Below, in pieces: positions 16,779 to 24,722 of a stretch of 64,000 nucleotides of DNA (the stretch's first letter is position 1; each line of letters begins with the position of its first letter). Below the pieces are notes generated by a model. The model searched no databases, had not been told where the DNA came from, and saw nothing but the letters and a program-made list of their open reading frames with translations. A program made the position numbers and the translations under genes. The stretch is from Terriglobales bacterium (lineage in GTDB: Bacteria > Acidobacteriota > Terriglobia > Terriglobales > Acidobacteriaceae), in NCBI GenBank assembly GCA_025936825.1, contig JAICSO010000001.1, positions 992,001-1,056,000 of the forward strand, read 5' to 3'.

Positions 16779-18005
16779 GTGCCCGCTTCAAATTCATCGC
16801 GTCTTGGCTACATCGACTGGCTGAGAGGACTCGCCTGCGTCCTGATGTTCCAGACACATTGCTACGACGCATGGCTGGGCGGCAGCGCCCGCGATTCCCA
16901 TTTCGCCATGTGGTCTCATCTCGGCGGGACCTTCCCCGCGCCCTTGTTTCTGTTTCTCGCCGGCATTTCCGTTGCGCTCATCACGGACAGGTTACTGCAG
17001 AAAGGTGCGACCGCTTCGCAAATAGGAAAGAAGGTCATTTTCCGCGGGGCTGAAATCCTGGGACTTGGGCTGCTCTTTCGACTTCAGGAGTACGTCATTG
17101 CTTGGGGTTGGGCTCCGTGGGCCGACCTCCTCCGCGTCGATGTGCTGAACGTGATCGGAATTTCGATCATGCTGATGGGCGCAATGTGCTGGACGGTCTT
17201 GGCTTTCGCGCAACCTCGCGGGATCAGAGATCCGTGGGGGCTGCCCACCTTAGCCCAGGACGGCAGTCCTGGGAACGCTGCAAACAGACCGGGAAGTCCC
17301 GGAAGGACGACCGAATCACGTTACACGGCTTTGGCAGGGATGGCAATCGTCACGGCAGCTGTTATCTCCGCCCTTACTCCTCTCCTCTGGACTACTTTGC
17401 GCCCCCGCTTTCTTCCCTGGGAACTCGAGAGCTACATCAACGGTGTTCACGACCTCGGCACGCCACAACCGTGGCTGTTTCCGATCTTTCCCTGGACAGG
17501 ATTCGCCTTCGCCGGACTGGCGCTCGGCTTTGTACTAACCAGCGGCTTTAGCAAAAGAAAGGGCGGCTGGCTATTTTTGCTGACTGGACTCTTGGGAATC
17601 GTCCTCGTCTATGCCGCAAAGTTCGTCGATTCACTGCACTGGCAACTCTATCCCGTGTACGACTACTGGCACACCAGCCCGGCCTTCTTTGCAACCAGAG
17701 TGGGATTGCTTTTGGTCTTGGTTCTTGCCGCTTACACTTGGTGCCGCTGGGGACTTGGCCAGATCGGTTTCAGCCCGCTCATGCAATGGGGTAAGACATC
17801 ACTGCTGGTGTATTGGGTGCACATCGAACTGGTCTATGGACGCTTCCACATTCTGCCGCCACACAGCCAGACTGTCCTGGGCGCATCCAAAGGACTGTTG
17901 ACGATCTTCCTGTTGATGCTGGCGCTGTCACTCGCGCGGACGACTTGGAAGAATCGTATGGCGGGAATCTCTTCAGGGCGCAGGCTTTCGCGAGCTACGA
18001 GCTAG
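16779..18005 (+). CDS. Heparan-alpha-glucosaminide N-acetyltransferase-like (DUF1624) membrane protein
   Basis: A 408-residue multi-pass membrane protein (about 9-10 hydrophobic segments). The N-terminus RLGYIDWLRGLACVLMFQTHCYDAW is the signature of the HGSNAT/DUF1624 acyltransferase group, with the conserved histidine in TH(C)YDAW; PLFLFLAGISVAL and VDVLNVIGISIMLMG are also typical. It probably acetylates a periplasmic or surface sugar using cytoplasmic acetyl-CoA. Residues about 148-181 form a polar insert (LAQDGSPGNAANRPGSPG) encoded by palindromic DNA. The GTG start has no Shine-Dalgarno sequence but a TATACT box 5 bases upstream, which suggests a leaderless mRNA. Confidence 0.82.
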   Translation: MPASNSSRLGYIDWLRGLACVLMFQTHCYDAWLGGSARDSHFAMWSHLGGTFPAPLFLFLAGISVALITDRLLQKGATASQIGKKVIFRGAEILGLGLLFRLQEYVIAWGWAPWADLLRVDVLNVIGISIMLMGAMCWTVLAFAQPRGIRDPWGLPTLAQDGSPGNAANRPGSPGRTTESRYTALAGMAIVTAAVISALTPLLWTTLRPRFLPWELESYINGVHDLGTPQPWLFPIFPWTGFAFAGLALGFVLTSGFSKRKGGWLFLLTGLLGIVLVYAAKFVDSLHWQLYPVYDYWHTSPAFFATRVGLLLVLVLAAYTWCRWGLGQIGFSPLMQWGKTSLLVYWVHIELVYGRFHILPPHSQTVLGASKGLLTIFLLMLALSLARTTWKNRMAGISSGRRLSRATS

Positions 18006-18024
18006 CCTAGCGGTCAACGGAGCG

Positions 18025-18507
18025 TTATTGAACCTTGTCGAGCCGGTGCACGCCAGTTCGACGGAGCGCAAACAGAACTCCCCAGGCGGCAGCCGCGGCG
18101 ACGTAAACAATGATGAATGTGAGAATGAGGGGCGCTGCGGTCTCGGTTCGCAGTTGTGCACCGTTATGATCCGCCTGTATGTCTTGCGCCTTCTCAATGG
18201 CAAACGCAACCCCGGCCAAAATCACGCACATCAAGAAAACTGTTGAGCGTGGAAAACGAAATTGACGATGCATGTTAAACCTCCGAAATGGTGTCCAGCC
18301 ATTGCCGGGCACATAACCTAAATGGGACCGCGCTGCCCCCGACACTAGCCCGCCTGCCTCGCGTGCGTAGAAGAAACTGCGCTTCAGGAGGGACTGCTCG
18401 CGCATGTCTTGCCTGGCCTGAGCGAAAACCGACGTCATCTCCGGCCCGAACTCGTTCCGATACGCCGCCGGATAGAGACACAACAGGCTTCGATAGAGAG
18501 GCAGCAT
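18025..18507 (-). CDS. PadR-linked membrane protein, function unknown
   Basis: A 160-residue protein whose first 60 residues (LYRSLLCLYPAAYRNEFGPEM) resemble the cytoplasmic N-terminal segment found on acidobacterial MacB-like ABC permeases and on small PadR-linked membrane proteins. Two transmembrane helices follow: STVFLMCVILAGVAFAIEK and LILTFIIVYVAAAAAWGVLF. No catalytic residues can be recognised. Its ATG abuts the stop codon of the PadR gene (TAAATG), so the two genes are translated as a unit. It could be a regulated envelope-stress component; that role is inference only. Confidence 0.75.
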   Translation of the reverse strand: MLPLYRSLLCLYPAAYRNEFGPEMTSVFAQARQDMREQSLLKRSFFYAREAGGLVSGAARSHLGYVPGNGWTPFRRFNMHRQFRFPRSTVFLMCVILAGVAFAIEKAQDIQADHNGAQLRTETAAPLILTFIIVYVAAAAAWGVLFALRRTGVHRLDKVQ

Positions 18508-18831
18508 TTACGCCTCCTTCCGCGCGATCCGTAGGCCAGCCAGTCGCGTCAGATGGCGCATGCGATCGATTTCCGCCTGCAGGTTGTGGCGACCCTTTGC
18601 CGTAAGCCTGTAGCTCCGTTTGTCCCGAGATGTGTCATCGTCCTCAAAGCGCTCAATCCATGCCTGTGCCAGCAGGCGCTGCAGTGCGCCATAGAGCGTT
18701 CCGGTACTGAGCACAACCCGGCCACCGCTTATGTGCTCGACATCTTTGAGGATCGAGTACCCATGCCGGGGTTGCTGCGCAAGGCTGAGCAGGACGAGAA
18801 GAACGGGTTCGGTTAGAGGAAGCGATTCCAT
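18508..18831 (-). CDS. PadR family transcriptional regulator
   Basis: A 107-residue winged-helix repressor. The PadR domain is complete: PVLLVLLSLAQQPRHGYSIL (helices 1-2), STGTLYGALQRLLAQAWIE (recognition helix and the preceding turn) and the wing KRSYRLTAKGRHNLQ. A short C-terminal helix for dimerisation follows. It is cotranscribed with the membrane protein directly downstream. A 12-bp perfect palindrome 10 bases upstream of the start is the obvious candidate operator, consistent with the self-repression common in the family. Confidence 0.93.
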   Translation of the reverse strand: MESLPLTEPVLLVLLSLAQQPRHGYSILKDVEHISGGRVVLSTGTLYGALQRLLAQAWIERFEDDDTSRDKRSYRLTAKGRHNLQAEIDRMRHLTRLAGLRIARKEA

Positions 18832-18841
18832 ATAGCATCCA

Positions 18842-18853
18842 ACGACATGTCGT
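18842..18853. promoter_or_regulatory. Candidate PadR operator
   Basis: ACGACATGTCGT is a perfect 12-bp palindrome with an ACATGT core like many PadR sites. It lies 10 bases before the start of the PadR gene, where a bound dimer would block transcription. Confidence 0.5.
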
Positions 18854-19021
18854 ATGACGCCATATTGCTCGCGAAAGTTGTTCCTGTCAAGAGGAAACTG
18901 CGCATCCTTGATTCACAGCGAACGCAAGCAACTCAGTGCCCTTTAGGGCAGGGAAGGTTCTTGCAAGCCGCCTTCATCCATGGAACTCGGTATCGAACGC
19001 AGCGTGTCTGAGTAGCTGGAT

Positions 19022-19073
19022 CCAGCCTGCAAGGCGGGCTGGCATTTAACTAGCCCAGCGCGTAAGCGCTGGG
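19022..19073. repeat. Paired REP-like hairpins
   Basis: Two adjacent stems: CCAGCC-x9-GGCTGG (19022-19042) and CCCAGCG-CGTAAG-CGCTGGG (19054-19073). They fill the interval between the lemA stop codon and the PadR promoter (18854-19175), in which I see no gene. Confidence 0.65.
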
Positions 19074-19175
19074 TGAGCCTTTTACAGGCTAGTTTGCAGC
19101 CACCATACGCGTTGGAAGCGCTCTGCCTCGATCGTTGCGCGCGCCGTTCCTGGCGCCATGACCATCCACGGTAGC

Positions 19176-19778
19176 TTAGTGCGCAGGTTCGGGTTGTGGC
19201 TGGCTCTGCTGCGTTCCGAAATCCACCTTGGGCACCGCTCTCGATCCCTCACTGGCCGCGAAATACGCATTGTTCACCTTGAATCCCATGCTGGAGGCGA
19301 ACAGGCTGCCGGGAAACTGCTGCACGTAGGTGTTGTAATCCTGCAGGGTGTCGTTGTAGCGCTTGCGTTCGACTGCAATGCGGTTTTCCGTGCCGGCAAG
19401 TTCGTCCTGCAACCGGAGGAAGTTCTCGCTCGATCGCAATTGGGGGTAGTTCTCGGCCAGAGCAAGCAAACGGCCCAGTGCGCCATCCAATTGGCCGTTC
19501 GCGGCGATCTTACCCTCGGGAGTCCCCGCCGACAGCAATTTCGATCTTGCATCCGCAATCTCGCCGAACACGGCCTGCTCCTGCTTGGTGATCCCTTTCA
19601 CCGTGTTAACCAGGTTTGGAATGAGGTCGGCGCGCCGCTGCAGCACGACATCCACCTGCGACCAGGTCGACTTCACCGCTTCGTTCTTCTGCACGAGCGT
19701 GTTCTTGATGCTCACGTACATCCCTACACCGATCAGCAGTATAAGAATGATCACGATTGCCACAACGCCAAGCTTCAT
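19176..19778 (-). CDS. lemA: LemA family protein
   Basis: A 200-residue protein with one N-terminal transmembrane anchor (VVAIVIILILLIGVGMYV) followed by the all-helical LemA domain: VQKNEAVKSTWSQVDVVLQR, RADLIPNLVNTVKGI, SENFLRLQDELAGTENRIA and RYNDTLQDYNTYVQQFP. The last 15 residues are Gln/Pro-rich. The ATG at 19778 with AAGGAGA seven bases upstream is preferred over the longer frame. It is the last gene of an operon with a TPM-domain protein, a common pairing in bacteria. LemA proteins act at the envelope; their biochemical role is unsettled. Confidence 0.92.
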   Translation of the reverse strand: MKLGVVAIVIILILLIGVGMYVSIKNTLVQKNEAVKSTWSQVDVVLQRRADLIPNLVNTVKGITKQEQAVFGEIADARSKLLSAGTPEGKIAANGQLDGALGRLLALAENYPQLRSSENFLRLQDELAGTENRIAVERKRYNDTLQDYNTYVQQFPGSLFASSMGFKVNNAYFAASEGSRAVPKVDFGTQQSQPQPEPAH

Positions 19779-19818
19779 AAGTTTCTCCTTTATGACCTGA
19801 ACACATGAAATCCCAATT

Positions 19819-20544
19819 TTAAGCGTGAGCTCCCGGCATCGCATCAACGGCCGCGGCTACCGTCGTAATCGCTTCCAGATACTTTGCCGCCACTTCGGTG
19901 GCCCGCAGGCGGCCGCGATCGCTCTGCCTGGAACGCACGTCCATCAACTGCAGAAAAGGCAAGTCATCAAAGCTCAGCTTTTTCGAAAGCACCGCCACTG
20001 CCTCCCGAGAATGCTTGCGCTGCTGCTCGCCCATTTCGACCAGCACATGCCGGAAGAGGGTAGTGAATGAGCTTAGCGAATGCAGCATGATTTCCCACAA
20101 CTGCTTCTCATCACTCCCCGCCAGCATCAGGTGCTGCCTGAGCAAGAACAGCTTCTCGCGCAGCTCGTATTCCAGTTGCTCGCGATGGTGCGTCATTGGG
20201 ACGCGCAAATCGCGAAGCGGGTCCGGGCCAAACAGCACACGATAGCGCTGCTTCATGTCGCTGAACTCTATGGAGAATACGTCGGCCGAAGTAATTAGTT
20301 CCTGGGAAGTGAGCACCAGCGGTGGATGGTGGCGCTTTCCCCGCCACCACGAGACAACGCCGGCAATCTTGTTCAGCGCGGGGAAAGAGGCATCCCGCAG
20401 CAGGCACAGCAGGTTCAGATCGGAGTATTCAGGATGAAAGTCGCCATCCGCCGCCGAGCCATACAACACGACGCTGACAAGATTGTCCGCTGCCGCCGCC
20501 CTGATCTTCTCCACGAAATCCGACGTTAGTTTCTCGTGAGTCAT
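19819..20544 (-). CDS. Nucleotidyltransferase-fold protein with altered active site
   Basis: A 241-residue protein. The first 50 residues match the nucleotidyltransferase (Pol beta/MNT) fold: VVLYGSAADGDFHPEYSDLN, with G29-S30 and the metal-binding pair expected as D-x-D. The second acidic residue is asparagine here (D42-L-N44), which may abolish or change catalysis. The remaining 190 residues are mainly helical (EYELREKLFLLRQHLML, LWEIMLHSLSSFTTLFRHVL), like the HEPN-type or substrate domains that accompany MNTs. It lies between the TPM/small membrane protein genes and lemA in one operon, which suggests a role linked to that envelope system. No toxin-antitoxin partner is evident. Confidence 0.75.
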   Translation of the reverse strand: MTHEKLTSDFVEKIRAAAADNLVSVVLYGSAADGDFHPEYSDLNLLCLLRDASFPALNKIAGVVSWWRGKRHHPPLVLTSQELITSADVFSIEFSDMKQRYRVLFGPDPLRDLRVPMTHHREQLEYELREKLFLLRQHLMLAGSDEKQLWEIMLHSLSSFTTLFRHVLVEMGEQQRKHSREAVAVLSKKLSFDDLPFLQLMDVRSRQSDRGRLRATEVAAKYLEAITTVAAAVDAMPGAHA

Positions 20545-20553
20545 ACCTTGTCC

Positions 20554-20793
20554 TCAGAAATTCGTAAATCCACCGAAAGGTCCGTAACTGGGATATTGCA
20601 GATATTGCTGTCGCGTTGGATCTCCATACCAGTAATCTTTATCGCCGCCCCCGACGCTGTTGGCGAAATAGAGTATTAAAGCGAGCACCGCTACCACAGC
20701 CCCGAGCAGGACAAACACCCACACAGGCGCGTGGTTTGCGCCGAAAACAAACGCCGGAATCGATTGTGCGCGATCAGCTGCGAGTGATGTCAC
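20554..20793 (-). CDS. Small single-pass membrane protein in the lemA operon
   Basis: A 79-residue protein with one transmembrane helix (VWVFVLLGAVVAVLALILYF) after a short N-terminal segment, and a Tyr/Gly/Pro-rich tail (YWYGDPTRQQYLQYPSYG). It lies 12 bases after the TPM gene and 9 bases before the nucleotidyltransferase-like gene, so it is cotranscribed with both. No family recognised. Confidence 0.7.
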   Translation of the reverse strand: MTSLAADRAQSIPAFVFGANHAPVWVFVLLGAVVAVLALILYFANSVGGGDKDYWYGDPTRQQYLQYPSYGPFGGFTNF

Positions 20794-20805
20794 CGTTCAG
20801 TTCTC

Positions 20806-21609
20806 CTACCAGCCGCCGCTAGCCCCGCCACCGCCGGAAGACCCGCCCCCAAAGCCGCCAAAGCCACCTCCACCTCCCCCGAAGCCGCCGCCACCCCAAC
20901 CGCCACCGCTCCAGCCTCCTCCTCCGAATCCGCCGCCCCAACCGCTCCAGCCACCTCGGTTGCGACGTCCACGTCCTCCTACTCGCGAAATTGCCCAAAG
21001 AATTGCGAGCAGCGGCCCTCCAATGACTAATAAGAGAATGAATCCTACGATGGTTGAGATCGGCGACGACTCGGGTTCTCGCTGCACCGGTTCTGGCGTG
21101 CTGGCGCCCGTAAGTTGAACGCCGGCATCGGAGGCGATGACTTCTGCCACTCGCGTCGTCATCAGCCGCACACCACCGTCATAGTTGTTCTGTCTGAAAA
21201 ACGGGACTGCCTCGCGTCCGAAGCCTCCGACTTTACCGTCCGGAAGGATGGGTTCGAGCCCATAGCCGACTTCGGTGCGATATTTGTGGTCTTGGATCGC
21301 CACGAGGATGAGAACGCCACGATTCGTAGCTTTGCTGCCAATACCCCATTGTTTGAACAGATTGACAGCGTAGCTGTCGATGTCGCCGCCATCCAGGCTA
21401 CGGATCGTTACCACCGCAATCTGTGCATGTGCTTTGTCCTCGATCTGCTTGCAAAGATCGTTAAGTGAGTCCTCTGAGCTTGCACTCAGAACATGGGCAA
21501 AATCATTGACGTAATTTGTGGGATGCAGCTGCGAAACCGGTTCGGCGCCGGTCGGCGCAGCGAAGCAGAGCAGAAGAATTCCAACGACGATCAGCCCCAA
21601 ACGCCGCAT
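20806..21609 (-). CDS. TPM-domain (YgcG-type) membrane protein
   Basis: A 267-residue exported protein. After a signal peptide (LGLIVVGILLLCFAAPTGA) comes the TPM domain: VNDFAHVLSASSEDSLNDLC, HAQIAVVTIRSLDGGDID, LFKQWGIGSKATNRGVLIL and RTEVGYGLEPILPDGKVG. A transmembrane helix (STIVGFILLLVIGGPLLAIL) and a very glycine-rich tail ending SSGGGGASGGW follow, as in YgcG proteins. The start at 21609 gives a clean signal peptide; the frame is open 26 codons upstream. TPM and LemA proteins are regularly encoded together. Confidence 0.9.
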   Translation of the reverse strand: MRRLGLIVVGILLLCFAAPTGAEPVSQLHPTNYVNDFAHVLSASSEDSLNDLCKQIEDKAHAQIAVVTIRSLDGGDIDSYAVNLFKQWGIGSKATNRGVLILVAIQDHKYRTEVGYGLEPILPDGKVGGFGREAVPFFRQNNYDGGVRLMTTRVAEVIASDAGVQLTGASTPEPVQREPESSPISTIVGFILLLVIGGPLLAILWAISRVGGRGRRNRGGWSGWGGGFGGGGWSGGGWGGGGFGGGGGGFGGFGGGSSGGGGASGGW

Positions 21610-21648
21610 CGGGCTGATTGTACAGGATGGTGAATGGTCCCAGTTTTT

Positions 21649-21812
21649 GGGTGGAGCAGGCCTTACAGGCCTCCATAGAGAGCCCATAAAAGGAATTCGG
21701 GCTTCAGCCCCTTAGGTGGGCTGCCGATTGCGCTGAGAGATCCCTCAGTGGCTAAAGCCCCATGCTCCCTTTTGATAGCGCTTATGCAGGGCTGAGAAGC
21801 CCTGCTCCACCC
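21649..21812. repeat. Intergenic element bounded by 12-bp perfect inverted repeats
   Basis: GGGTGGAGCAGG (21649-21660) and CCTGCTCCACCC (21801-21812) are exact inverted copies. Inside them are smaller palindromes: AGGCC-TTACA-GGCCT (21658-21672) and GCAGGGCT-GAGA-AGCCCTGC (21786-21805), plus a GGGCTTCAGCCCC core. No open frame lies inside. The whole 288-base interval between the TPM gene and the hydrolase gene holds nothing else. Confidence 0.65.
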
Positions 21813-21897
21813 AAGTCAGGTCTCCGTCGTGAAGAAATTTGGTTACCGGACTCTCTCTGGCATCTGCATTGACCGTCGAGACGACTGGGCCTTAACA

Positions 21898-22956
21898 CTA
21901 GGTCCCGGGACGGCGATCCAGCGTCTGCACAAACTCCACCACCGCCCGCTCGGCAAAGTTGCCATCATAACCATCGCGCTCGCCGATGTAGGAGCAATGC
22001 CCGCCATCTTCGGTTTCTATAAATCGAATATTCGGGTTCGCCGCAATCTTCGCGCGTGTCTCCGGCAGAATGCGAATAAAGGGATCATTCTTCGCGTACA
22101 AAATGAATGCGGGAACTGCAATTCGATCCAGCACATTGGCAGCCGCGGACTTCGTGTAATAATCCGCTGCTCCTGAAAACCCACAATAGAATGCCGTCAC
22201 CTTGTCATCGAAATCGCGTAGACTCTTGATCCCCTGCAGTCGCGTCAGGTCGTATTTCCCAGGGAAACACCGCGCCTTTGCTCGCATGCGCGTTTTCAAC
22301 TTCAGGACGAAGTACTGCTCATAAAGCCGGTTTGCGGGCATGTGCAACGCATCCGCCGATGCTGCGAGGTCGACGGCTGGGCATACAGCTGCGACTGCAG
22401 CAAATTCCTTTGGCCCGGTACTGCCCCATTCTCCTGCGGTCTTAAGCACGAGATTGCCGCCCATTGAGTATCCGCAGAGCGCGAACCTCTGGATTCCGTC
22501 CTGCTGCACAATGTGCTGAGCAACGGCCATCACATCCGCCGATCGTCCCGAATGATAGAGAGTAGGCGCGAGCGAGTCCGTACCGCCGCAGGTGCGCTGG
22601 TTCATCAGGACAACATTCATGCCTGCCGCCGCGCCCTTTTCGGCAATTCCCAGCATGTACTGCGATTCGCTGGAGCCTTCCAATCCGTGCACCACAATGA
22701 TGGTCATCGCGGCGGCTCGATGTGGCTGCCAATAGCATTGGCACAGAACCGGTACCCCAGGCTCAACCTCAACCAGACGCCGTTCCGCCGTCCCCAGTTG
22801 GAATTTTCGCCGGTGACAAAAGGCAGCGAGGGTCTGCACGTGTCCGCCACGCAAGAACCGTCGCGGCCGGAACTCTAGCTTCTCACATTGAATGTGCTTG
22901 TCAGTCTGCTCCACTATGGCGATTTTAAATCGATGATTCACTACAGCTTTGTCCAA
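21898..22956 (-). CDS. YheT-type alpha/beta hydrolase
   Basis: A 352-residue hydrolase of the YheT/ABHD1 group. FRPRRFLRGGHVQTL is the diagnostic N-terminal block. TIIVVHGLEGSSESQYM holds the oxyanion-hole region, the nucleophile elbow is GYSMGGN, the acid is in YAKNDPFI and the histidine in EDGGHCSY. These proteins are probably esterases or lipases; the natural substrate is not known. It stands alone, divergent from a small exported protein gene. Confidence 0.9.
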   Translation of the reverse strand: MDKAVVNHRFKIAIVEQTDKHIQCEKLEFRPRRFLRGGHVQTLAAFCHRRKFQLGTAERRLVEVEPGVPVLCQCYWQPHRAAAMTIIVVHGLEGSSESQYMLGIAEKGAAAGMNVVLMNQRTCGGTDSLAPTLYHSGRSADVMAVAQHIVQQDGIQRFALCGYSMGGNLVLKTAGEWGSTGPKEFAAVAAVCPAVDLAASADALHMPANRLYEQYFVLKLKTRMRAKARCFPGKYDLTRLQGIKSLRDFDDKVTAFYCGFSGAADYYTKSAAANVLDRIAVPAFILYAKNDPFIRILPETRAKIAANPNIRFIETEDGGHCSYIGERDGYDGNFAERAVVEFVQTLDRRPGT

Positions 22957-23029
22957 GGCACCTTAAGAGCAACCCTGTACCGCAAACTTTCTATCTGATG
23001 TGCTCGGATACTACGTGAGGAGGATCGTG

Positions 23030-23353
23030 ATGAGCATAAAGGTTCCGAGTGTACTGACCGTGGCCGCGCTTGCGGCCGCATGTGCTGTGGCCGTTCCTTC
23101 AAAGGCGGCGGCCGACAACCGCACGGATTGCCAGAGGAAAGTCGAAAAGGCGCAGGACCACTATCGCCACGAGGCCCACGAGCACGGGAAGCATAGCCGG
23201 CAGGCGCAGAACGCCCGCGCCAAACTGAACGAAACCTGGGATCGTTGCTGGAGCGCTACCCACTCCTGGTACGATCCGCATCGGCACGAGTGGCGCACCG
23301 ACCGCGACTGGGATCGCAACTACGATTGGGACCACGACGGCGACGACCGATAG
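23030..23353 (+). CDS. Small exported protein rich in His, Asp and Trp
   Basis: A 107-residue protein with a signal peptide (PSVLTVAALAAACAVAVPSKAAA). The mature part has a helix rich in His, Lys and Glu (KVEKAQDHYRHEAHEHGKH), two cysteines that could form a disulfide, and a tail of Trp/Asp/Arg repeats (WRTDRDWDRNYDWDHDGDD). The start at 23030 is preceded by GAGGAGG. Many His and Asp residues suggest metal binding, but the family is not recognised. A strong terminator follows. Confidence 0.7.
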   Translation: MSIKVPSVLTVAALAAACAVAVPSKAAADNRTDCQRKVEKAQDHYRHEAHEHGKHSRQAQNARAKLNETWDRCWSATHSWYDPHRHEWRTDRDWDRNYDWDHDGDDR

Positions 23354-23368
23354 CTCTCTTCGAACACT

Positions 23369-23400
23369 AAAAACGCGGCCTTGCGCCGCGTTTTTTGTTT
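23369..23400. terminator. Bidirectional rho-independent terminator
   Basis: Stem AACGCGGC / GCCGCGTT with loop CTTGC is flanked by an A-run on the left and a T-run on the right, so it can end both the small exported protein gene (plus) and the metallophosphoesterase gene (minus). Confidence 0.9.
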
Positions 23401-23412
23401 GCCCCCGAAATC

Positions 23413-24516
23413 TCAGCGAATCGCTTCCGTCCTGCGGTTTCCAGCAAAGCACTGATGGACAAACTTCGGCGTGAAGTGCTGCTTCACATCGCCGGGTATG
23501 TCACCTTCTTTGATCTCTTGGAATTTGAACTTGATGGTGCCGGGAGGTTCCCCCTCTGGGTTTACTGTCCCCAGAAGGTATCCGTATACGTTGGTTTTCG
23601 CGGCCTTCGCATCGTGCGCATTCTCTGGCAACGGGTACCGTTCCGCACCCGCTGTTCCGATAATCCATCCCGGCAACACTCCGCCGTTCGATTTCCAGTA
23701 ATCGGTGTTGAAGGTGCCATCCATGAAGAAGTGCGAGTGGCTGGCAAGGACGTACACGTTCTTGTGGCTGTCGTTCTGCAGCTTGAGTAACATGGCATAG
23801 GCTTGCCGTCCGCTCTCGGTGCCAGCCGGCGATTCATTCATGCTGTGGGTGATCGAAATGCTCTCCGGCAGGGCCTTGTGCATTCCAACCACGACGGATC
23901 GGAGCGAATCGTCCTTCGCATCGCGTTCCAGAACGCCTGTAAGCCACTTCATCTGATCGGCATCGAATTGGTCCTCAGTGGCGTTGTCCAGGGTGATGAA
24001 ATCAATTCCGTCTCTTATCCAGTGGTAGTAAGTCTTGGGCGCGTTTGCAGCAGGATCATCTTTCAAACGTTGGTCGCGCAGATCGGCCTGGTTCAAATAA
24101 TCGTGAAACTTTGACAAGAACAAAGCGCGCGTCTTCGGAGATGCTGTCTCGTGGTTCCCGATCCCTAGATAGAAGGGAACATCGCCCCAGGGTTTGATCT
24201 GGTTCTCAATGAAGTCATCCCACTCATTTTTTTCGTAAATGGCGAGATCTGTCGCCTTGCCCTCCCTGACACGCTCTTCGATGAAATCCTGATCGGGCCC
24301 GGAGGTCAGGCGCAAGTCGCCCAAGTGCCAGTAAAAGGACGCGTTGTGCTTCGTGGCGTCTGCTGCGATTGCCGGCATGACGACATCGCCACAGTTCCGA
24401 GAATCGCCAGAGACGGCAAACGACCACGTACCTGAGGCTTGCTTCGGCCCGGCTGCGAAAGCTGCCCCGCCGAGAACGTAAACGGTGAGGGCGACGAGTA
24501 CTTCACTGATTCGGTT
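23413..24516 (-). CDS. Secreted metallophosphoesterase
   Basis: A 367-residue calcineurin-like phosphoesterase with a signal peptide (VLVALTVYVLGGAAFAA). Metal-binding motifs in order: FAVSGDSRNCGD, WHLGDLRL, GIGNHETAS, a histidine in VVGMHKAL and the closing SHSHFFMDG. The first motif has Ser-Arg where the canonical D-x-H stands, as in several extracellular members. Start at 24516, preceded by GGAGG; the longer frame adds 11 residues ahead of the signal peptide. It is likely to act on a phosphoester in the periplasm or outside; substrate unknown. Confidence 0.88.
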   Translation of the reverse strand, partial: NRISEVLVALTVYVLGGAAFAAGPKQASGTWSFAVSGDSRNCGDVVMPAIAADATKHNASFYWHLGDLRLTSGPDQDFIEERVREGKATDLAIYEKNEWDDFIENQIKPWGDVPFYLGIGNHETASPKTRALFLSKFHDYLNQADLRDQRLKDDPAANAPKTYYHWIRDGIDFITLDNATEDQFDADQMKWLTGVLERDAKDDSLRSVVVGMHKALPESISITHSMNESPAGTESGRQAYAMLLKLQNDSHKNVYVLASHSHFFMDGTFNTDYWKSNGGVLPGWIIGTAGAERYPLPENAHDAKAAKTNVYGYLLGTVNPEGEPPGTIKFKFQEIKEGDIPGDVKQHFTPKFVHQCFAGNRRTEAIR

Positions 24517-24722
24517 CATCGATCCTCCGAATAGTTCTAATTGTGACACGGCTGGTCCCGTCCTGGCAGCAGGCGGGCGCTATTTTGGATGCAGAAGGTC
24601 TGCAATGCCGCAAACACTCGAAAGTACCTGTACGCGCCCCGCAAAAAGTGGGTTAGCGGATTCTTCATAAGTGGCCATTGAAAAGCGCCGGGGCAGTTGC
24701 ATATGCTTCGAATGCCGCTTGT

